Position numbers and translations under genes: made by a program. This document shows, piece after piece, positions 55,810-64,000 of a stretch of DNA of 64,000 nt. The DNA is from an uncultured Faecalibacterium sp. (lineage in GTDB: Bacteria > Bacillota > Clostridia > Oscillospirales > Ruminococcaceae): assembly GCA_937907025.1 (NCBI GenBank), contig CALESJ010000035.1, positions 62,001 through 126,000 of the forward strand. Direction: 5' to 3'. How positions within the stretch are numbered: the stretch's first letter is position 1; every line of letters starts with the position of its first letter. Below the pieces are notes generated by a model. That model saw only the letters and a list, made by a program, of their open reading frames with translations, made no database searches and had not been told where the DNA came from.

Positions 55810-57539
55810 TGATCAACAAACGCCTCATCGCTGCGGTGGGGGAAAGCAGACCGTACATTGCCGCCAATGTGGCTCTGCAGTGGGTGTCGCTGGCCGCTAA
55901 CATCCTGGTTATGGGGGTGCTTTGCCGGGTGCTGGCCGGTCTGTTCGCTGGAACACTGGCACCCGGCGCGCTGTCCCGCGCCGCTTTTTTGGTGCTGGCG
56001 GCGGTGGCGGTGCGTGTTGCCTGCGGTGTGGGGGCTTCCCGCATGGCGTTTTTGTCCAGCCGGGCGGTCAAGCTGCGGCTCCGCGGCCTGATTTATGACA
56101 AGCTGCTCCGGCTGGGGGCTTCCTACCGGGAACGGGTCAGCACCAGTGAGGTGGTCCAGGTGGCAGTGGAAGGCGTGGACCAGCTGGAAACCTACTTCGG
56201 CGCCTATTTGCCCCAGTTCTTTTATGCTCTGCTGGCGCCTCTGACCCTGTTTGCGGTCCTCTGGCGGGTCAATCTGCCCGCGGCGGCGGTCTTGCTGGTC
56301 TGCGTGCCCTTGATTCCGGCGGCCATTGCGGCAGTACAGACCTGGGCCAAAAAGCTGCTGAGCAGATACTGGGGCCAGTATACCGCCCTGGGCGATACCT
56401 TCCTGGAAAACCTCCAGGGTCTGACCACCCTGAAAATTTATCAGGCGGACGGCTTCAAGAATGAGGAGATGAACCGGGAATCGGAAAAGTTCCGCCGCAT
56501 CACCATGAAAGTGCTGACCATGCAGCTCAACTCCATCACCATCATGGACCTGGTGGCCTACGGCGGCGCAGCAGCGGGTATCGTGCTGGCGGCGCTGGCT
56601 TTCCGGAATGGCCGCGTGGGCCTGGACGGCGCTTTGTTCATCATGCTGCTGGCAGCGGACTTCTTCCTGCCCATGCGCCTTTTGGGCAGCTACTTCCATA
56701 TTGCCATGAACGGCATGGCAGCATCGGAAAAGATCTTCCGCCTGCTGGATGCCTCCGAACCGGCTTCCGGAACCCGTGCCATTGGCCGGGATGTGAGCAT
56801 CCGGTGCGAGAACCTGACCTTCGGGTACGAGCCCGACCGACCGGTACTGCGGGGCGTGGACCTGCTGGCAGAGCCGGGGCGCTTTATTGCCATTGCGGGG
56901 GAGAGCGGCTGTGGAAAATCTACCATTGCCGGGGTGCTGACCGGACGCAACCGGGGCTGGTCCGGCAGCGTGACCATCGGCGGTATCCCGCTGGAGCTCG
57001 TCGGCGAGGAAAGCCTGCTGGCCAATGTGACCTATGTGGGGCACCAGAGCTATCTGTTCAAGGGCACAGTGGGGGACAACCTGCGTATGGGCAACCCACG
57101 GGCCGATGACACGGCCCTGTGGAAGGTGCTGGAAGAGGTGAATCTGGCAGACTTCCTGCGCGGAGAACGGGGGCTGGACACTCCGGTGGCCGAGCGCGGC
57201 GCCAACCTGTCCGGTGGGCAGTGTCAGCGCCTGGCGCTGGCCCGGGCCATCCTGCATGACAGCCCCGTTTACATCTTTGACGAAGCAACCTCCAATATTG
57301 ACGTGGAGAGTGAAAACGACATCATGGCGCGTATCCGGGCCATGGCCGGTCAGAAGACGGTGATTCTGATTTCCCACCGCCTGGCCAATGTGGAACAGGC
57401 CGACCGCATCTATGTGCTGCGGGACGGCAAGGTGGCCGAAGCCGGGCGGCACCGGGAGCTGCTGGCCAAAAAAGGCGAGTACGCCCGGCTGTGGAACGCC
57501 CAGCGGGAACTGGAAAATCTGGAGGAGGAAACCCAATGA
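55806..57539 (+). CDS. CydD-like ABC half-exporter
   Basis: 577 residues: six helices (about 15-300) then an ABC ATPase. Walker A GESGCGKST near residue 365, signature NLSGGQCQRLALARAIL near 468, Walker B PVYIFDEATSNID near 486. The membrane part resembles CydD/CydC-type exporters of cysteine, glutathione or heme-related compounds. It pairs with the next ABC gene, whose start overlaps its stop by 4 bp, giving a heterodimer. No cydAB is adjacent. Confidence 0.85.
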   Translation: MMINKRLIAAVGESRPYIAANVALQWVSLAANILVMGVLCRVLAGLFAGTLAPGALSRAAFLVLAAVAVRVACGVGASRMAFLSSRAVKLRLRGLIYDKLLRLGASYRERVSTSEVVQVAVEGVDQLETYFGAYLPQFFYALLAPLTLFAVLWRVNLPAAAVLLVCVPLIPAAIAAVQTWAKKLLSRYWGQYTALGDTFLENLQGLTTLKIYQADGFKNEEMNRESEKFRRITMKVLTMQLNSITIMDLVAYGGAAAGIVLAALAFRNGRVGLDGALFIMLLAADFFLPMRLLGSYFHIAMNGMAASEKIFRLLDASEPASGTRAIGRDVSIRCENLTFGYEPDRPVLRGVDLLAEPGRFIAIAGESGCGKSTIAGVLTGRNRGWSGSVTIGGIPLELVGEESLLANVTYVGHQSYLFKGTVGDNLRMGNPRADDTALWKVLEEVNLADFLRGERGLDTPVAERGANLSGGQCQRLALARAILHDSPVYIFDEATSNIDVESENDIMARIRAMAGQKTVILISHRLANVEQADRIYVLRDGKVAEAGRHRELLAKKGEYARLWNAQRELENLEEETQ

Positions 57540-59194
57540 AACAACGGAGCGGTTTTGCGGTGATGGCACAGCTCATCGGGCTGGTCCGCCCGCTGGCCGG
57601 GTATATGGTCCTGGCCGTCACCATGGGCCTGGCCGGGCATTTGTGCGCCACATTCCTCACCGTGTTTGGTGTGTATGCCCTGGGCGCAGTGTTGGGCCTG
57701 CCCGCCCCGCTGGGCCTGATCGGTTTGTTTGCGGGCATTGCTGTTATGGCGGTGCTGCGGGCCGCCCTGCGCTACGGGGAGCAGGCCTGCAACCACTTTA
57801 TTGCCTTCAAGCTGCTGGCCTTGCTGCGGGATAAGGTCTTCCGCGCCTTGCGTGCTCTGGCGCCAGCCAAACTGGAAGTGCGGGACAGGGGCAACCTGAT
57901 CAGCGTCATCACCTCGGACATCGAATTGTTGGAAGTGTTCTACGCCCACACCATCTCTCCGGTGCTTATTGCGGTGCTGTTCAGCGGGATTCTGTGTGTC
58001 TTCATCGGCCACTATCATCCGCTGCTGGGGCTGCTGGCCCTGGGAACCTATCTCTGCGTGGGCGCGGCGGTGCCGCTGCTGGTATCCCGACTCAGCGGTG
58101 CCCATGGCCTGCGGTTTCGCACCGCATCGGGGGAACTGAGCAGCTTTGTGCTGGACAGCCTGCGCGGCCTGCCCGAAACCCTGCAGTTTGCCCAGGGAGC
58201 GCAGCGCCGCAAGGAACTGGACGAGCGCACCGAAGCCCTCACCCGGGAAGAATCCCGCCTGAAATGGACGGCCGGCTGGGGCATGGCCCTGACCAATGCC
58301 CTGATCCTGCTCTTTGACCTGGCCATGCTGCTGGCTGCCGCGGTCCTGTACCGGGGCGGCGCAATTGCCTTTGACGGGGTTCTGGTGCCCACGGTGGCCC
58401 TCATGAGTTCTTTTGGCCCGGTGGTGGCTTTGGCAAACCTGGGCGGCACATTGCAGAACACGTTTGCAGCGGGCAACCGGGTGCTGGACATTTTGCAGGA
58501 AACTCCCGTCGTGCAGGAAATCTCCGGGCAGGCGCCCACCGAGTTTTCCGGCGCGGTGGCAGAAAATGTGAATTTTGCCTATGGGGATCAGCCCATTCTG
58601 CAGGATCTGTCGGTGCAGGTGCTGCAGAACCGCATTCTGGGCATTGTGGGGCGCAGCGGCAGCGGAAAATCCACCCTGCTCAAATTGTTCATGCGCTTCT
58701 GGGAAGCGGACAGCGGCGAGATTCGCCTGTCCGACAAGCCGGTGGGCAAAATCAACACCGCCGACCTGCGCCGCATGGAAAGCTATGTCACCCAGCAGAC
58801 CCACCTGTTCCGCGATACCATCCGCAACAATCTGCGCATTGCCAGGCTGGATGCCACCGATGCCGAGATCGAGGAGGCCTGCCGCAAGGCGTCGGTCCAT
58901 GACTTTATCCTGTCCCTGCCCAAGGGGTACGACACCCAGGTGGGGGAACTGGGGGATACTCTCTCCGGCGGCGAACGGCAGCGGCTGGGGCTGGCCCGGG
59001 CCTTTCTGCACGATGCGCCCTTTATGCTGTTGGATGAACCCACCAGCAACCAGGACAGCCTGAACGAGGCGGTCATTCTGCGCTCGCTGCGCCGGGAAGG
59101 GTCGGGCCGCACGGTGGTGCTTGTTTCCCACCGGCAGTCCACCATGCGCATTGCCGACCGGGTACTTCATGTGGATGCGGGGAGGTGCAGCTGA
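57536..59194 (+). CDS. CydC-like ABC half-exporter
   Basis: 552 residues: six helices then an ABC ATPase. Walker A GRSGSGKST near residue 373, signature LSGGERQRLGLARAFL near 478, Walker B FMLLDEPTSNQDSLNE near 497. The membrane domain is the partner type of the preceding half-exporter. Substrate unknown. Its stop overlaps the next start (TGATG). Confidence 0.85.
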   Translation: MKQRSGFAVMAQLIGLVRPLAGYMVLAVTMGLAGHLCATFLTVFGVYALGAVLGLPAPLGLIGLFAGIAVMAVLRAALRYGEQACNHFIAFKLLALLRDKVFRALRALAPAKLEVRDRGNLISVITSDIELLEVFYAHTISPVLIAVLFSGILCVFIGHYHPLLGLLALGTYLCVGAAVPLLVSRLSGAHGLRFRTASGELSSFVLDSLRGLPETLQFAQGAQRRKELDERTEALTREESRLKWTAGWGMALTNALILLFDLAMLLAAAVLYRGGAIAFDGVLVPTVALMSSFGPVVALANLGGTLQNTFAAGNRVLDILQETPVVQEISGQAPTEFSGAVAENVNFAYGDQPILQDLSVQVLQNRILGIVGRSGSGKSTLLKLFMRFWEADSGEIRLSDKPVGKINTADLRRMESYVTQQTHLFRDTIRNNLRIARLDATDAEIEEACRKASVHDFILSLPKGYDTQVGELGDTLSGGERQRLGLARAFLHDAPFMLLDEPTSNQDSLNEAVILRSLRREGSGRTVVLVSHRQSTMRIADRVLHVDAGRCS

Positions 59195-59532
59195 TGACCG
59201 TACAGGACAAGCGGCAGCGGGAACAGCAGGTGGTTGCCTGTATGATCGAACTTTACTGCCGCAAAAAACACCATACCAAAGGGGAGCTGTGCCCCGACTG
59301 TGCTGCTCTGCGGGACTATGCCCGGGCACGCAGCGAGCGCTGCCCGTTTATGGAACAGAAAACCTTCTGCTCCCAGTGCAAGGTACACTGTTATCAACCC
59401 GAAATGAGGGAAAAGATCCGGCAGGTCATGCGGTTCGCCGGGCCGCGGATGCTGCTGGTGCACCCGATCATGGCCCTGCATCATATGGCCGAAACGTTGC
59501 GGCAGAAATGGCGGAAGGAGAACCACCAATGA
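59194..59532 (+). CDS. YgbA-family (nitrous oxide-stimulated promoter) protein
   Basis: 112 residues from the ATG at 59194, overlapping the ABC stop. It has a Cys-rich pattern: MIELYCRKKHHTK, LCPDCAALRDYA, RCPFMEQKTFCSQCKVHCYQPEMR. This matches the YgbA_NO family, induced by nitric oxide or nitrosative stress in enteric bacteria. The cysteines suggest metal or NO-responsive chemistry, which is an inference. It closes with HPIMALHHMAETLRQKWRKENHQ and overlaps the YbaN-like gene by 4 bp. Confidence 0.85.
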   Translation: MTVQDKRQREQQVVACMIELYCRKKHHTKGELCPDCAALRDYARARSERCPFMEQKTFCSQCKVHCYQPEMREKIRQVMRFAGPRMLLVHPIMALHHMAETLRQKWRKENHQ

Positions 59533-59918
59533 ATCTGAAAAAATGGCTGTATCTGGCGCTGGGATTTCTGGGCCTGGCCCTGGGGGCGGTGGGGGCAGTC
59601 CTGCCGCTGCTCCCCGCTTTTCCGTTTCTGCTGCTGGCGGCAGTATGCTTCGGCAAAAGTTCGGAAAAGCTGGACCGCTGGTTCCGCGCCACCCGGCTGT
59701 ATAAGGATAACCTGGAATCCTATGTGGCGGGCAAGGGGATGACCACCCGCACCAAGGTGCGCATCATGGTGGTGGTCACGATCCTCATGAGCATCGGCTT
59801 TGTTATGATGCATGCGGTGCCGGTGGGGCGTATCGTTCTGGGGTGCGTGTGGGTGTTCCATATCCTGTACTTTTGGTTTGGCGTGCGCACCATTCCCGGC
59901 GGCCGGGACGGGGAATGA
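59529..59918 (+). CDS. YbaN-family (DUF454) membrane protein
   Basis: 129 residues, three helices: YLALGFLGLALGAVGAVLPLLPAFPFLLLAAVCFGKSSEKLDRWF, then KVRIMVVVTILMSIGFV and a last helix. LPLLPAFPFLLLAA is the DUF454 hallmark. Last gene of the ABC-YgbA operon; function unknown. YbaN proteins are often found beside iron or heme genes. Confidence 0.88.
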   Translation: MNLKKWLYLALGFLGLALGAVGAVLPLLPAFPFLLLAAVCFGKSSEKLDRWFRATRLYKDNLESYVAGKGMTTRTKVRIMVVVTILMSIGFVMMHAVPVGRIVLGCVWVFHILYFWFGVRTIPGGRDGE

Positions 59919-59959
59919 GCCGGAGAACAAAGCGTTCCCGTTTAATACCCTGCGTCTTT

Positions 59960-59995
59960 AAAACCTCACGTTCCGGCGTGAGGTTTTTATTTTTA
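59960..59995 (+). terminator. Terminator after the YbaN-like gene
   Basis: AAAACCTCACG pairs with CGTGAGGTTTT, then TTATTTTT. Confidence 0.9.
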
Positions 59996-60106
59996 TGCAC
60001 CTTTGCCTTGAAAAAATACAAGAGGGTAAACCGGACCCCCAAACCGACGCTGTGCAGACAAAAAACGAAAATATTGGCAAAATAAGACAAAATAATTAAA
60101 AAAATA

Positions 60107-60134
60107 TTGAATTATTGTGACAGAGTGCTATAAT
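60107..60134 (+). promoter_or_regulatory. cstA promoter
   Basis: TTGAAT (60107-60112), 16-bp spacer, TATAAT (60129-60134) with an extended TGC. The leader is about 95 bp long. Confidence 0.7.
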
Positions 60135-60235
60135 AACAGACGGGGATTTCAGGTGAGTCCATAGGAGTTCATTTCTAGCATCGTTATAAAAGGCTCCGCA
60201 GGCAGCGGCGCCTAATGATAAAGGGAGGAATCTTT

Positions 60236-61741
60236 ATGGTAAGTTTTATCATCTGCCTAGCCATTTTGGTGATCGGCTACTTTACTTACGGTAAAGTCGT
60301 CGACAACACCTTCGGCCCGGATGACCGCGAAACGCCTGCTGTGCGTATCAACGACGGCGTTGACTACGTCGTGATGCCGCAGTGGAAGCTGTTCCTGGTA
60401 CAGCTGCTGAACATCGCTGGTCTGGGACCGATCTTCGGTGCCATGCAGGGCGCTCTGTGGGGACCCATCGTGTTCCTTTGGATCACCTTCGGTACCATCT
60501 TTGCCGGCGGCGTTCACGATTACTTCTCTGGTATGATCAGTGAACGTAATGAAGGCGGTTCCATCGCCGAAGTCACCGGCAAGTACCTGGGCCACACCAT
60601 GCAGAACGTCATGCGTGTGTTCTCGGTCGTGCTGCTGATCATGGTCGGTACCGTCTTTGCGGTCGGCCCCGCAGGCCTGATCGTCACCCTGTGCAAGAAC
60701 TTCGGTGCCACCGGCTTCCTGGCCACCACTCTGTTCTGGCTGGTCCTGATCCTCATCTACTACTTCATTGCAACCTTTATCTCTATCGATAAGATCATCG
60801 GCAAGATCTACCCCCTGTTCGGTATCTGCCTGATCATCATGGCTATCGGTGTTATCATCGGTATCTACACCAACCCCGAATTCACCATCCCCGAAATCTG
60901 GACCCATATGTACAACATGCATCCGGACGGAACCCCGATCTGGAGCTTTATGTTCATCACGGTTGCCTGCGGCGCTATCTCCGGCTTCCACTCCACCCAG
61001 TCGCCTCTGATGGCGCGCTGCATGAAGAGCGAGAAGCAGGGCCACTTCGTCTTCTACGGCGCTATGGTCGCTGAAGGCATCATCGCCCTGATCTGGGCTG
61101 CAGCCGGCTGCTCCCTGTACGAAGTCACCGGCGGCCTGAACACCGGCCTGTCCGCTGCTCTGGCAGAAGGCCAGTCCGCCGCTATCTATGACGTCTGCTC
61201 CCGCACCATGGGCGGTGTGGGCACCGCACTGGCCATGATCGGCGTGGTTGTCTGCCCCATCACCTCCGGCGATACCGCTTTCCGTTCCGCTCGTCTGACC
61301 CTGTCCGACTGGTTCAAGATCGACCAGGGCTCTTACGCCAACCGTCTGAAGCTCTGCATCCCCGTTCTGGGCGTCGGCGCTGTGCTGGGTATCGGCAACG
61401 CGCTGGGTTACATCGATTACACCGTTATCTGGCGTTACTTCAGCTGGACCAACCAGACCCTGGCCATGATCGTTCTGTGGGCTGCTTCCATGTTCCTGTT
61501 CGTTGAGAAGAAGAACTACTGGATCACCGCTGTGCCCGCTACCTTCATGAGCGCGGTTTCCAGCACCTACTTTATCCTGGCTCCTGAATGCCTGGGCGGC
61601 CTGGTCAACAGCAAGACCGCGGATGGCGCCACCGTGTACAACACCGTGGTTGCGTATCCCATCGGCATTATCTTCGCCATCGCAATGCTGGTCATCTTCC
61701 TGATGGCAACGAAAAGACATTCGGCGAAAGCGCAGGCCTGA
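60236..61741 (+). CDS. cstA: CstA-family peptide/pyruvate transporter
   Basis: 501 residues, more than twelve helices. Starts MVSFIICLAILVIGYFTYGKVVDNTFGPDDRETPA, with DGVDYVVMPQWKLFLVQLLNIAGLGPIFGAMQGALWGP and GAISGFHSTQSPLMARCMKSEKQG, all CstA signatures. E. coli CstA is near 700 residues; this is the shorter Gram-positive form. It imports peptides and, in some species, pyruvate. GGGAGG precedes the start. Strong codon bias suggests high expression. Confidence 0.95.
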   Translation: MVSFIICLAILVIGYFTYGKVVDNTFGPDDRETPAVRINDGVDYVVMPQWKLFLVQLLNIAGLGPIFGAMQGALWGPIVFLWITFGTIFAGGVHDYFSGMISERNEGGSIAEVTGKYLGHTMQNVMRVFSVVLLIMVGTVFAVGPAGLIVTLCKNFGATGFLATTLFWLVLILIYYFIATFISIDKIIGKIYPLFGICLIIMAIGVIIGIYTNPEFTIPEIWTHMYNMHPDGTPIWSFMFITVACGAISGFHSTQSPLMARCMKSEKQGHFVFYGAMVAEGIIALIWAAAGCSLYEVTGGLNTGLSAALAEGQSAAIYDVCSRTMGGVGTALAMIGVVVCPITSGDTAFRSARLTLSDWFKIDQGSYANRLKLCIPVLGVGAVLGIGNALGYIDYTVIWRYFSWTNQTLAMIVLWAASMFLFVEKKNYWITAVPATFMSAVSSTYFILAPECLGGLVNSKTADGATVYNTVVAYPIGIIFAIAMLVIFLMATKRHSAKAQA

Positions 61742-61774
61742 AACTTGCGCGGCTGAGCCGGCAACGTACAACTG

Positions 61775-61808
61775 AAAGCCGGCCGCTGTTCAAAAGCGGC
61801 CGGCTTTT
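61775..61808 (+). terminator. Terminator after cstA
   Basis: AAAGCCGGCCGCT pairs with AGCGGCCGGCTTT around GTTCAAA, then T. Confidence 0.9.
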
Positions 61809-61846
61809 GCGTTGGCGCATATTCCACACAAGCGAGGTTTACCGCT

Positions 61847-62863
61847 ATGATCTTCAAACCCTTTCCTTTGAGCACGTCCCGCCTGGAAAACTACGAACTG
61901 GAACTGGACAAAAAGCATTGCCGTAAAATCGGCCCCTGCGGTCTGGGTAAAAAGGCGCTGTATCTGAACAGCTTCTTTATCGACCGCCGGTACTATGTGC
62001 CCATCTCGGCGGTGCGGCGCGTCTTCAAGCGTGTGGCTATGAGCCGCGGCGGCTATACCGGCAAGGGCATTTTTGCCAGTATGGCCTATCTGGTTGTGGT
62101 GTACGACGACGGGCAGCAGAAGCAGTGCAACTTCAAGTATGAACAGCAGGTGGATGACTTCCTGGCACTGCTGGCAAAGGAACAGCCGCAGATCAAGCGG
62201 GTCAGCGCTGCCGCCGAAGAGCGCTTGGCCAAACGGCAGGCCGAGCGGGAGGAAGCCGAGCGCAACCGCCCGCCGCTGACGCCTCACAACAAAAAAGTGG
62301 TGGAAGAACTGCAGCAGGCCATTGACTACCTGGAGGAAAAACCCGAACTCAGCACCGCTCTCAGCCGTGCGGCCCAGCATAAGCGTGCGTATGAGTGCAG
62401 CAGCCCCAGCTACCGCTGGGTGGCCATGGCCATCACGGCGCTGGGCATCGTCGGCATGATATATGGCGTGTGGTCGCTGGTGATGGGCAAAGGCGGTTTC
62501 GGCATTTATTTTGCCCTGTTCGGACTGGCCGCTGTCTTTACCTTTGCCGGGTTCAGCGTGCTTCCCACCGCCCGCAACAACCGCCGCAGCATCCTCAAAC
62601 AGGAGGAAAAAGCCAAGGGTGATATGGAGCAGTACCTGGCTGCCCGGCCGATGTTCCCGCTGCCTGCCCGGTATGCCCACCCGGTGGTGCTGCAGCGCAT
62701 GCAGCGCGCCGTGGAGGACGGCAAGGCGTCCTCGGTGGCCGAGGCGCTGGATGTTGTGAAGAAGGACCTCAAAGCATTGAACTCCGATGTGCAGGTTTCG
62801 CAGGAAGAATACGATGAAGTCGTGGACATCAAGCCGCTGTTCCTGAACGCCGGGTATCAATAA
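61847..62863 (+). CDS. Unrecognised membrane protein with a PH-like N-terminus
   Basis: 338 residues. I do not recognise a family. The N-terminal 110 residues (YELELDKKHCRKIGPCGLGKKALYLNSFF to FKYEQQVDDFLALLA) look like a PH-like beta domain. A charged helical linker follows (KRVSAAAEERLAKRQAEREEAERN). Two membrane helices lie at about 187-212 and 219-240, then a helical tail ending DEVVDIKPLFLNAGYQ. A cytoplasmic-facing membrane scaffold is possible. Standing alone between terminators, it has no informative neighbours. Confidence 0.7.
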   Translation: MIFKPFPLSTSRLENYELELDKKHCRKIGPCGLGKKALYLNSFFIDRRYYVPISAVRRVFKRVAMSRGGYTGKGIFASMAYLVVVYDDGQQKQCNFKYEQQVDDFLALLAKEQPQIKRVSAAAEERLAKRQAEREEAERNRPPLTPHNKKVVEELQQAIDYLEEKPELSTALSRAAQHKRAYECSSPSYRWVAMAITALGIVGMIYGVWSLVMGKGGFGIYFALFGLAAVFTFAGFSVLPTARNNRRSILKQEEKAKGDMEQYLAARPMFPLPARYAHPVVLQRMQRAVEDGKASSVAEALDVVKKDLKALNSDVQVSQEEYDEVVDIKPLFLNAGYQ

Positions 62864-62874
62864 AAAAAGCAATG

Positions 62875-62908
62875 CCCCCGCAGATGACTGGTCTGCGGGG
62901 GTCTTTTT
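62875..62908 (+). terminator. Terminator after the 338-residue protein
   Basis: CCCCCGCAGA pairs with TCTGCGGGGG around TGACTGG, then TCTTTTT. Confidence 0.9.
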
Positions 62909-63122
62909 ATGGAAACTGCAACTATTTTGTGAGCTTATAGATACATTAAAAATCTTAATTTTTATTTATGGCTGAACCGCGCTATAATCATAGCAGTCCC
63001 AGGGAAAAACAAACACAAGAAAAGGTCAACTCTGTTTTTCCTTATTTTTATACCAGCTGTTTGAATGGGCCGTGTACACCTTGACCGGCTCTGTGGCAGA
63101 AAAAGAAAGGATGCGGATTTCT

Positions 63123-64000
63123 ATGTATGACATTATCATTATCGGAGCGGGCCCTGCGGGCATCAGCGCCGGCATTTACGCGGTGAGCCGTGGAAAGCGC
63201 ACCCTGGTTCTGGAAAAGGCTCAGGTGGGCGGCATCATCGGCAAGGTGTCTACCGTCACCCATTACACGGCCATTCAGCAGCAGGAAACCGGTGCTACCT
63301 TTGCCGCCCGTATGAAGGAGCAGGCACTCCAGGCTGGCGTGGAGATCGTCAAAGCCACCGTCACGGGTGTGACCCTGGCCGGCGAGATCAAGCGCATCAC
63401 CACCGACAACGGAACCTATGAAGCCAAGCGGGTCATTCTGGCCAACGGCGGCACCCCGCGCAAGCTGGGCATTCCCGGGGAACAGGAGCTGGCCGGCAAG
63501 GGTATGGGAATGAATGCGGCCCGGGATGGCGCTGCCTATACCGGCAAGAACATCTATGTGGTCGGTGGTGCAGACGGCGCGGTGAAAGAAGCCCTGTACC
63601 TGGCTCAATTTGCCAGACACCTGACCATCATCCATTTTGAGGAGCATCTGGGCTGCATTGCGGAATTCCGGCAGAAGGTGGGCGAGGCTGAAAATATCTC
63701 TCTGTGCCTGGATTCCCGGCTGCATGCTGTTTACGGCCAGGACGAGGTGGAAAGCCTGGAAATCGCCAACGAGCGCGACGGCCGCGTGCAGCGCATCACG
63801 GACCCCGGCTGCGGCATCTTCGTCTATGCCGGTGTCACGCCGAACACCGAACTCTATACGGAACTGAAACTGCAGGACGGCTACATCCCGACCAACGAGA
63901 AGATGGAAACCGCCATTCCCGGCGTCTATGCGGCCGGTGACATCCGGGTCAAGCAGGTGCGCCAGGTGGCCACGGCCGTATCTGACGGTGCGATTGCAGC
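63123..64000 (+). CDS. Thioredoxin-reductase-like flavoprotein, partial (runs off the window)
   Basis: At least 292 residues, open to the last base. MYDIIIIGAGPAGISAGIYAVSRGKRTLVLEKAQVGG is the FAD-binding N-terminus, VVGGADGAVKEALYLAQFA the NAD(P) site, and YVYAGVTPNTELY-type and VYAAGDIRVKQVRQVATAVSDGAIAA complete the FAD fold. In true thioredoxin reductases the central domain has CATC; here the equivalent reads GMGMNAARDGAAY, so the redox cysteines are missing. A TATAAT at 62983 marks a probable promoter. Only the very end of the protein is missing. Confidence 0.85.
   Translation, partial: MYDIIIIGAGPAGISAGIYAVSRGKRTLVLEKAQVGGIIGKVSTVTHYTAIQQQETGATFAARMKEQALQAGVEIVKATVTGVTLAGEIKRITTDNGTYEAKRVILANGGTPRKLGIPGEQELAGKGMGMNAARDGAAYTGKNIYVVGGADGAVKEALYLAQFARHLTIIHFEEHLGCIAEFRQKVGEAENISLCLDSRLHAVYGQDEVESLEIANERDGRVQRITDPGCGIFVYAGVTPNTELYTELKLQDGYIPTNEKMETAIPGVYAAGDIRVKQVRQVATAVSDGAIA

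Larger units (their letters stand above)
59919..60235. other. 317-bp intergenic region before cstA
   Basis: Contains the operon terminator (59960-59995), an AT-rich stretch (60060-60120) and the cstA promoter and leader. No coding frame supported. Confidence 0.7.

Noticed and set aside
60257..61771. 504-codon - strand frame opposite cstA
   Set aside because: Asp/His/Gln-rich shadow of a certain transporter gene.

Overview
The window is 64 kb of about 60 percent GC bacterial chromosome. Gene order (rpmI-rplT; dprA-topA-trmFO; plsX-rnc-smc-ftsY), a BioY biotin importer, a bile salt hydrolase and many short operons point to a gut Firmicute of the Oscillospiraceae/Ruminococcaceae (Faecalibacterium, Subdoligranulum or Gemmiger-like). 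The genus is an inference from gene content and was not tested. Coding density is high and most genes lie on the + strand. No rRNA, tRNA or CRISPR array was seen.

Layout. 1-19500 is a housekeeping block: the end of rpmI, rplT, an rRNA methylase, dprA, topA, trmFO, plsX, rnc, smc, ftsY, an XTP pyrophosphatase, yhbY, nadD, yqeK, an LCP cell-wall ligase, rsfS and leuS. Many of these overlap or nearly touch, so long co-transcription is likely. 19500-25900 holds three membrane glycosylation genes (two GT-C-like membrane proteins and a GtrB-like polyprenyl-phosphate glycosyltransferase) and a MATE exporter. 25900-27550 has class II aldolase (fba, - strand) and a 740-bp noncoding stretch with a cluster of DnaA-box-like 9-mers. 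27550-33700 has rlmB, a 1266-residue protein that looks like a catalytically dead P-type ATPase on a very long disordered tail, an orphan transposase N-terminal domain and an ArsP-like permease.

33700-38520 is a peptide and muropeptide salvage neighbourhood: C39-like peptidase, P1 peptidase, dipeptide epimerase, M19 dipeptidase and a class A beta-lactamase-like hydrolase. 38520-44120 holds small membrane proteins, rmuC, degV, a Gfo/Idh/MocA oxidoreductase and an orphan response regulator. An IS200-type element sits at about 44200-44925. 44940-48880 (- strand) is a four-gene operon: zinc-ribbon membrane protein, condensation-fold acyltransferase-like protein, alpha/beta hydrolase and a glycosyltransferase-like protein. 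48980-52170 is an IclR regulator divergent from a KDPG aldolase fusion and KDG kinase, that is, the end of hexuronate (pectin) catabolism.

52300-54200 has bioY, ruvX and uppS. 54226-55224 (- strand) is the bile salt hydrolase. 55468-59918 is a tight five-gene operon: small membrane protein, two CydDC-like ABC half-exporters, a YgbA-family protein and a YbaN-family protein. 60236-64000 holds cstA, an unrecognised membrane protein and a thioredoxin-reductase-like flavoprotein cut by the window end.

The strongest candidates for something undescribed are the pseudo-P-type ATPase (28399-32199), the DnaA-box-like cluster (27232-27331), the TTAG/CTAA-regulated ABC-YgbA operon, and the cysteine-less TrxR-like flavoprotein at the right edge.
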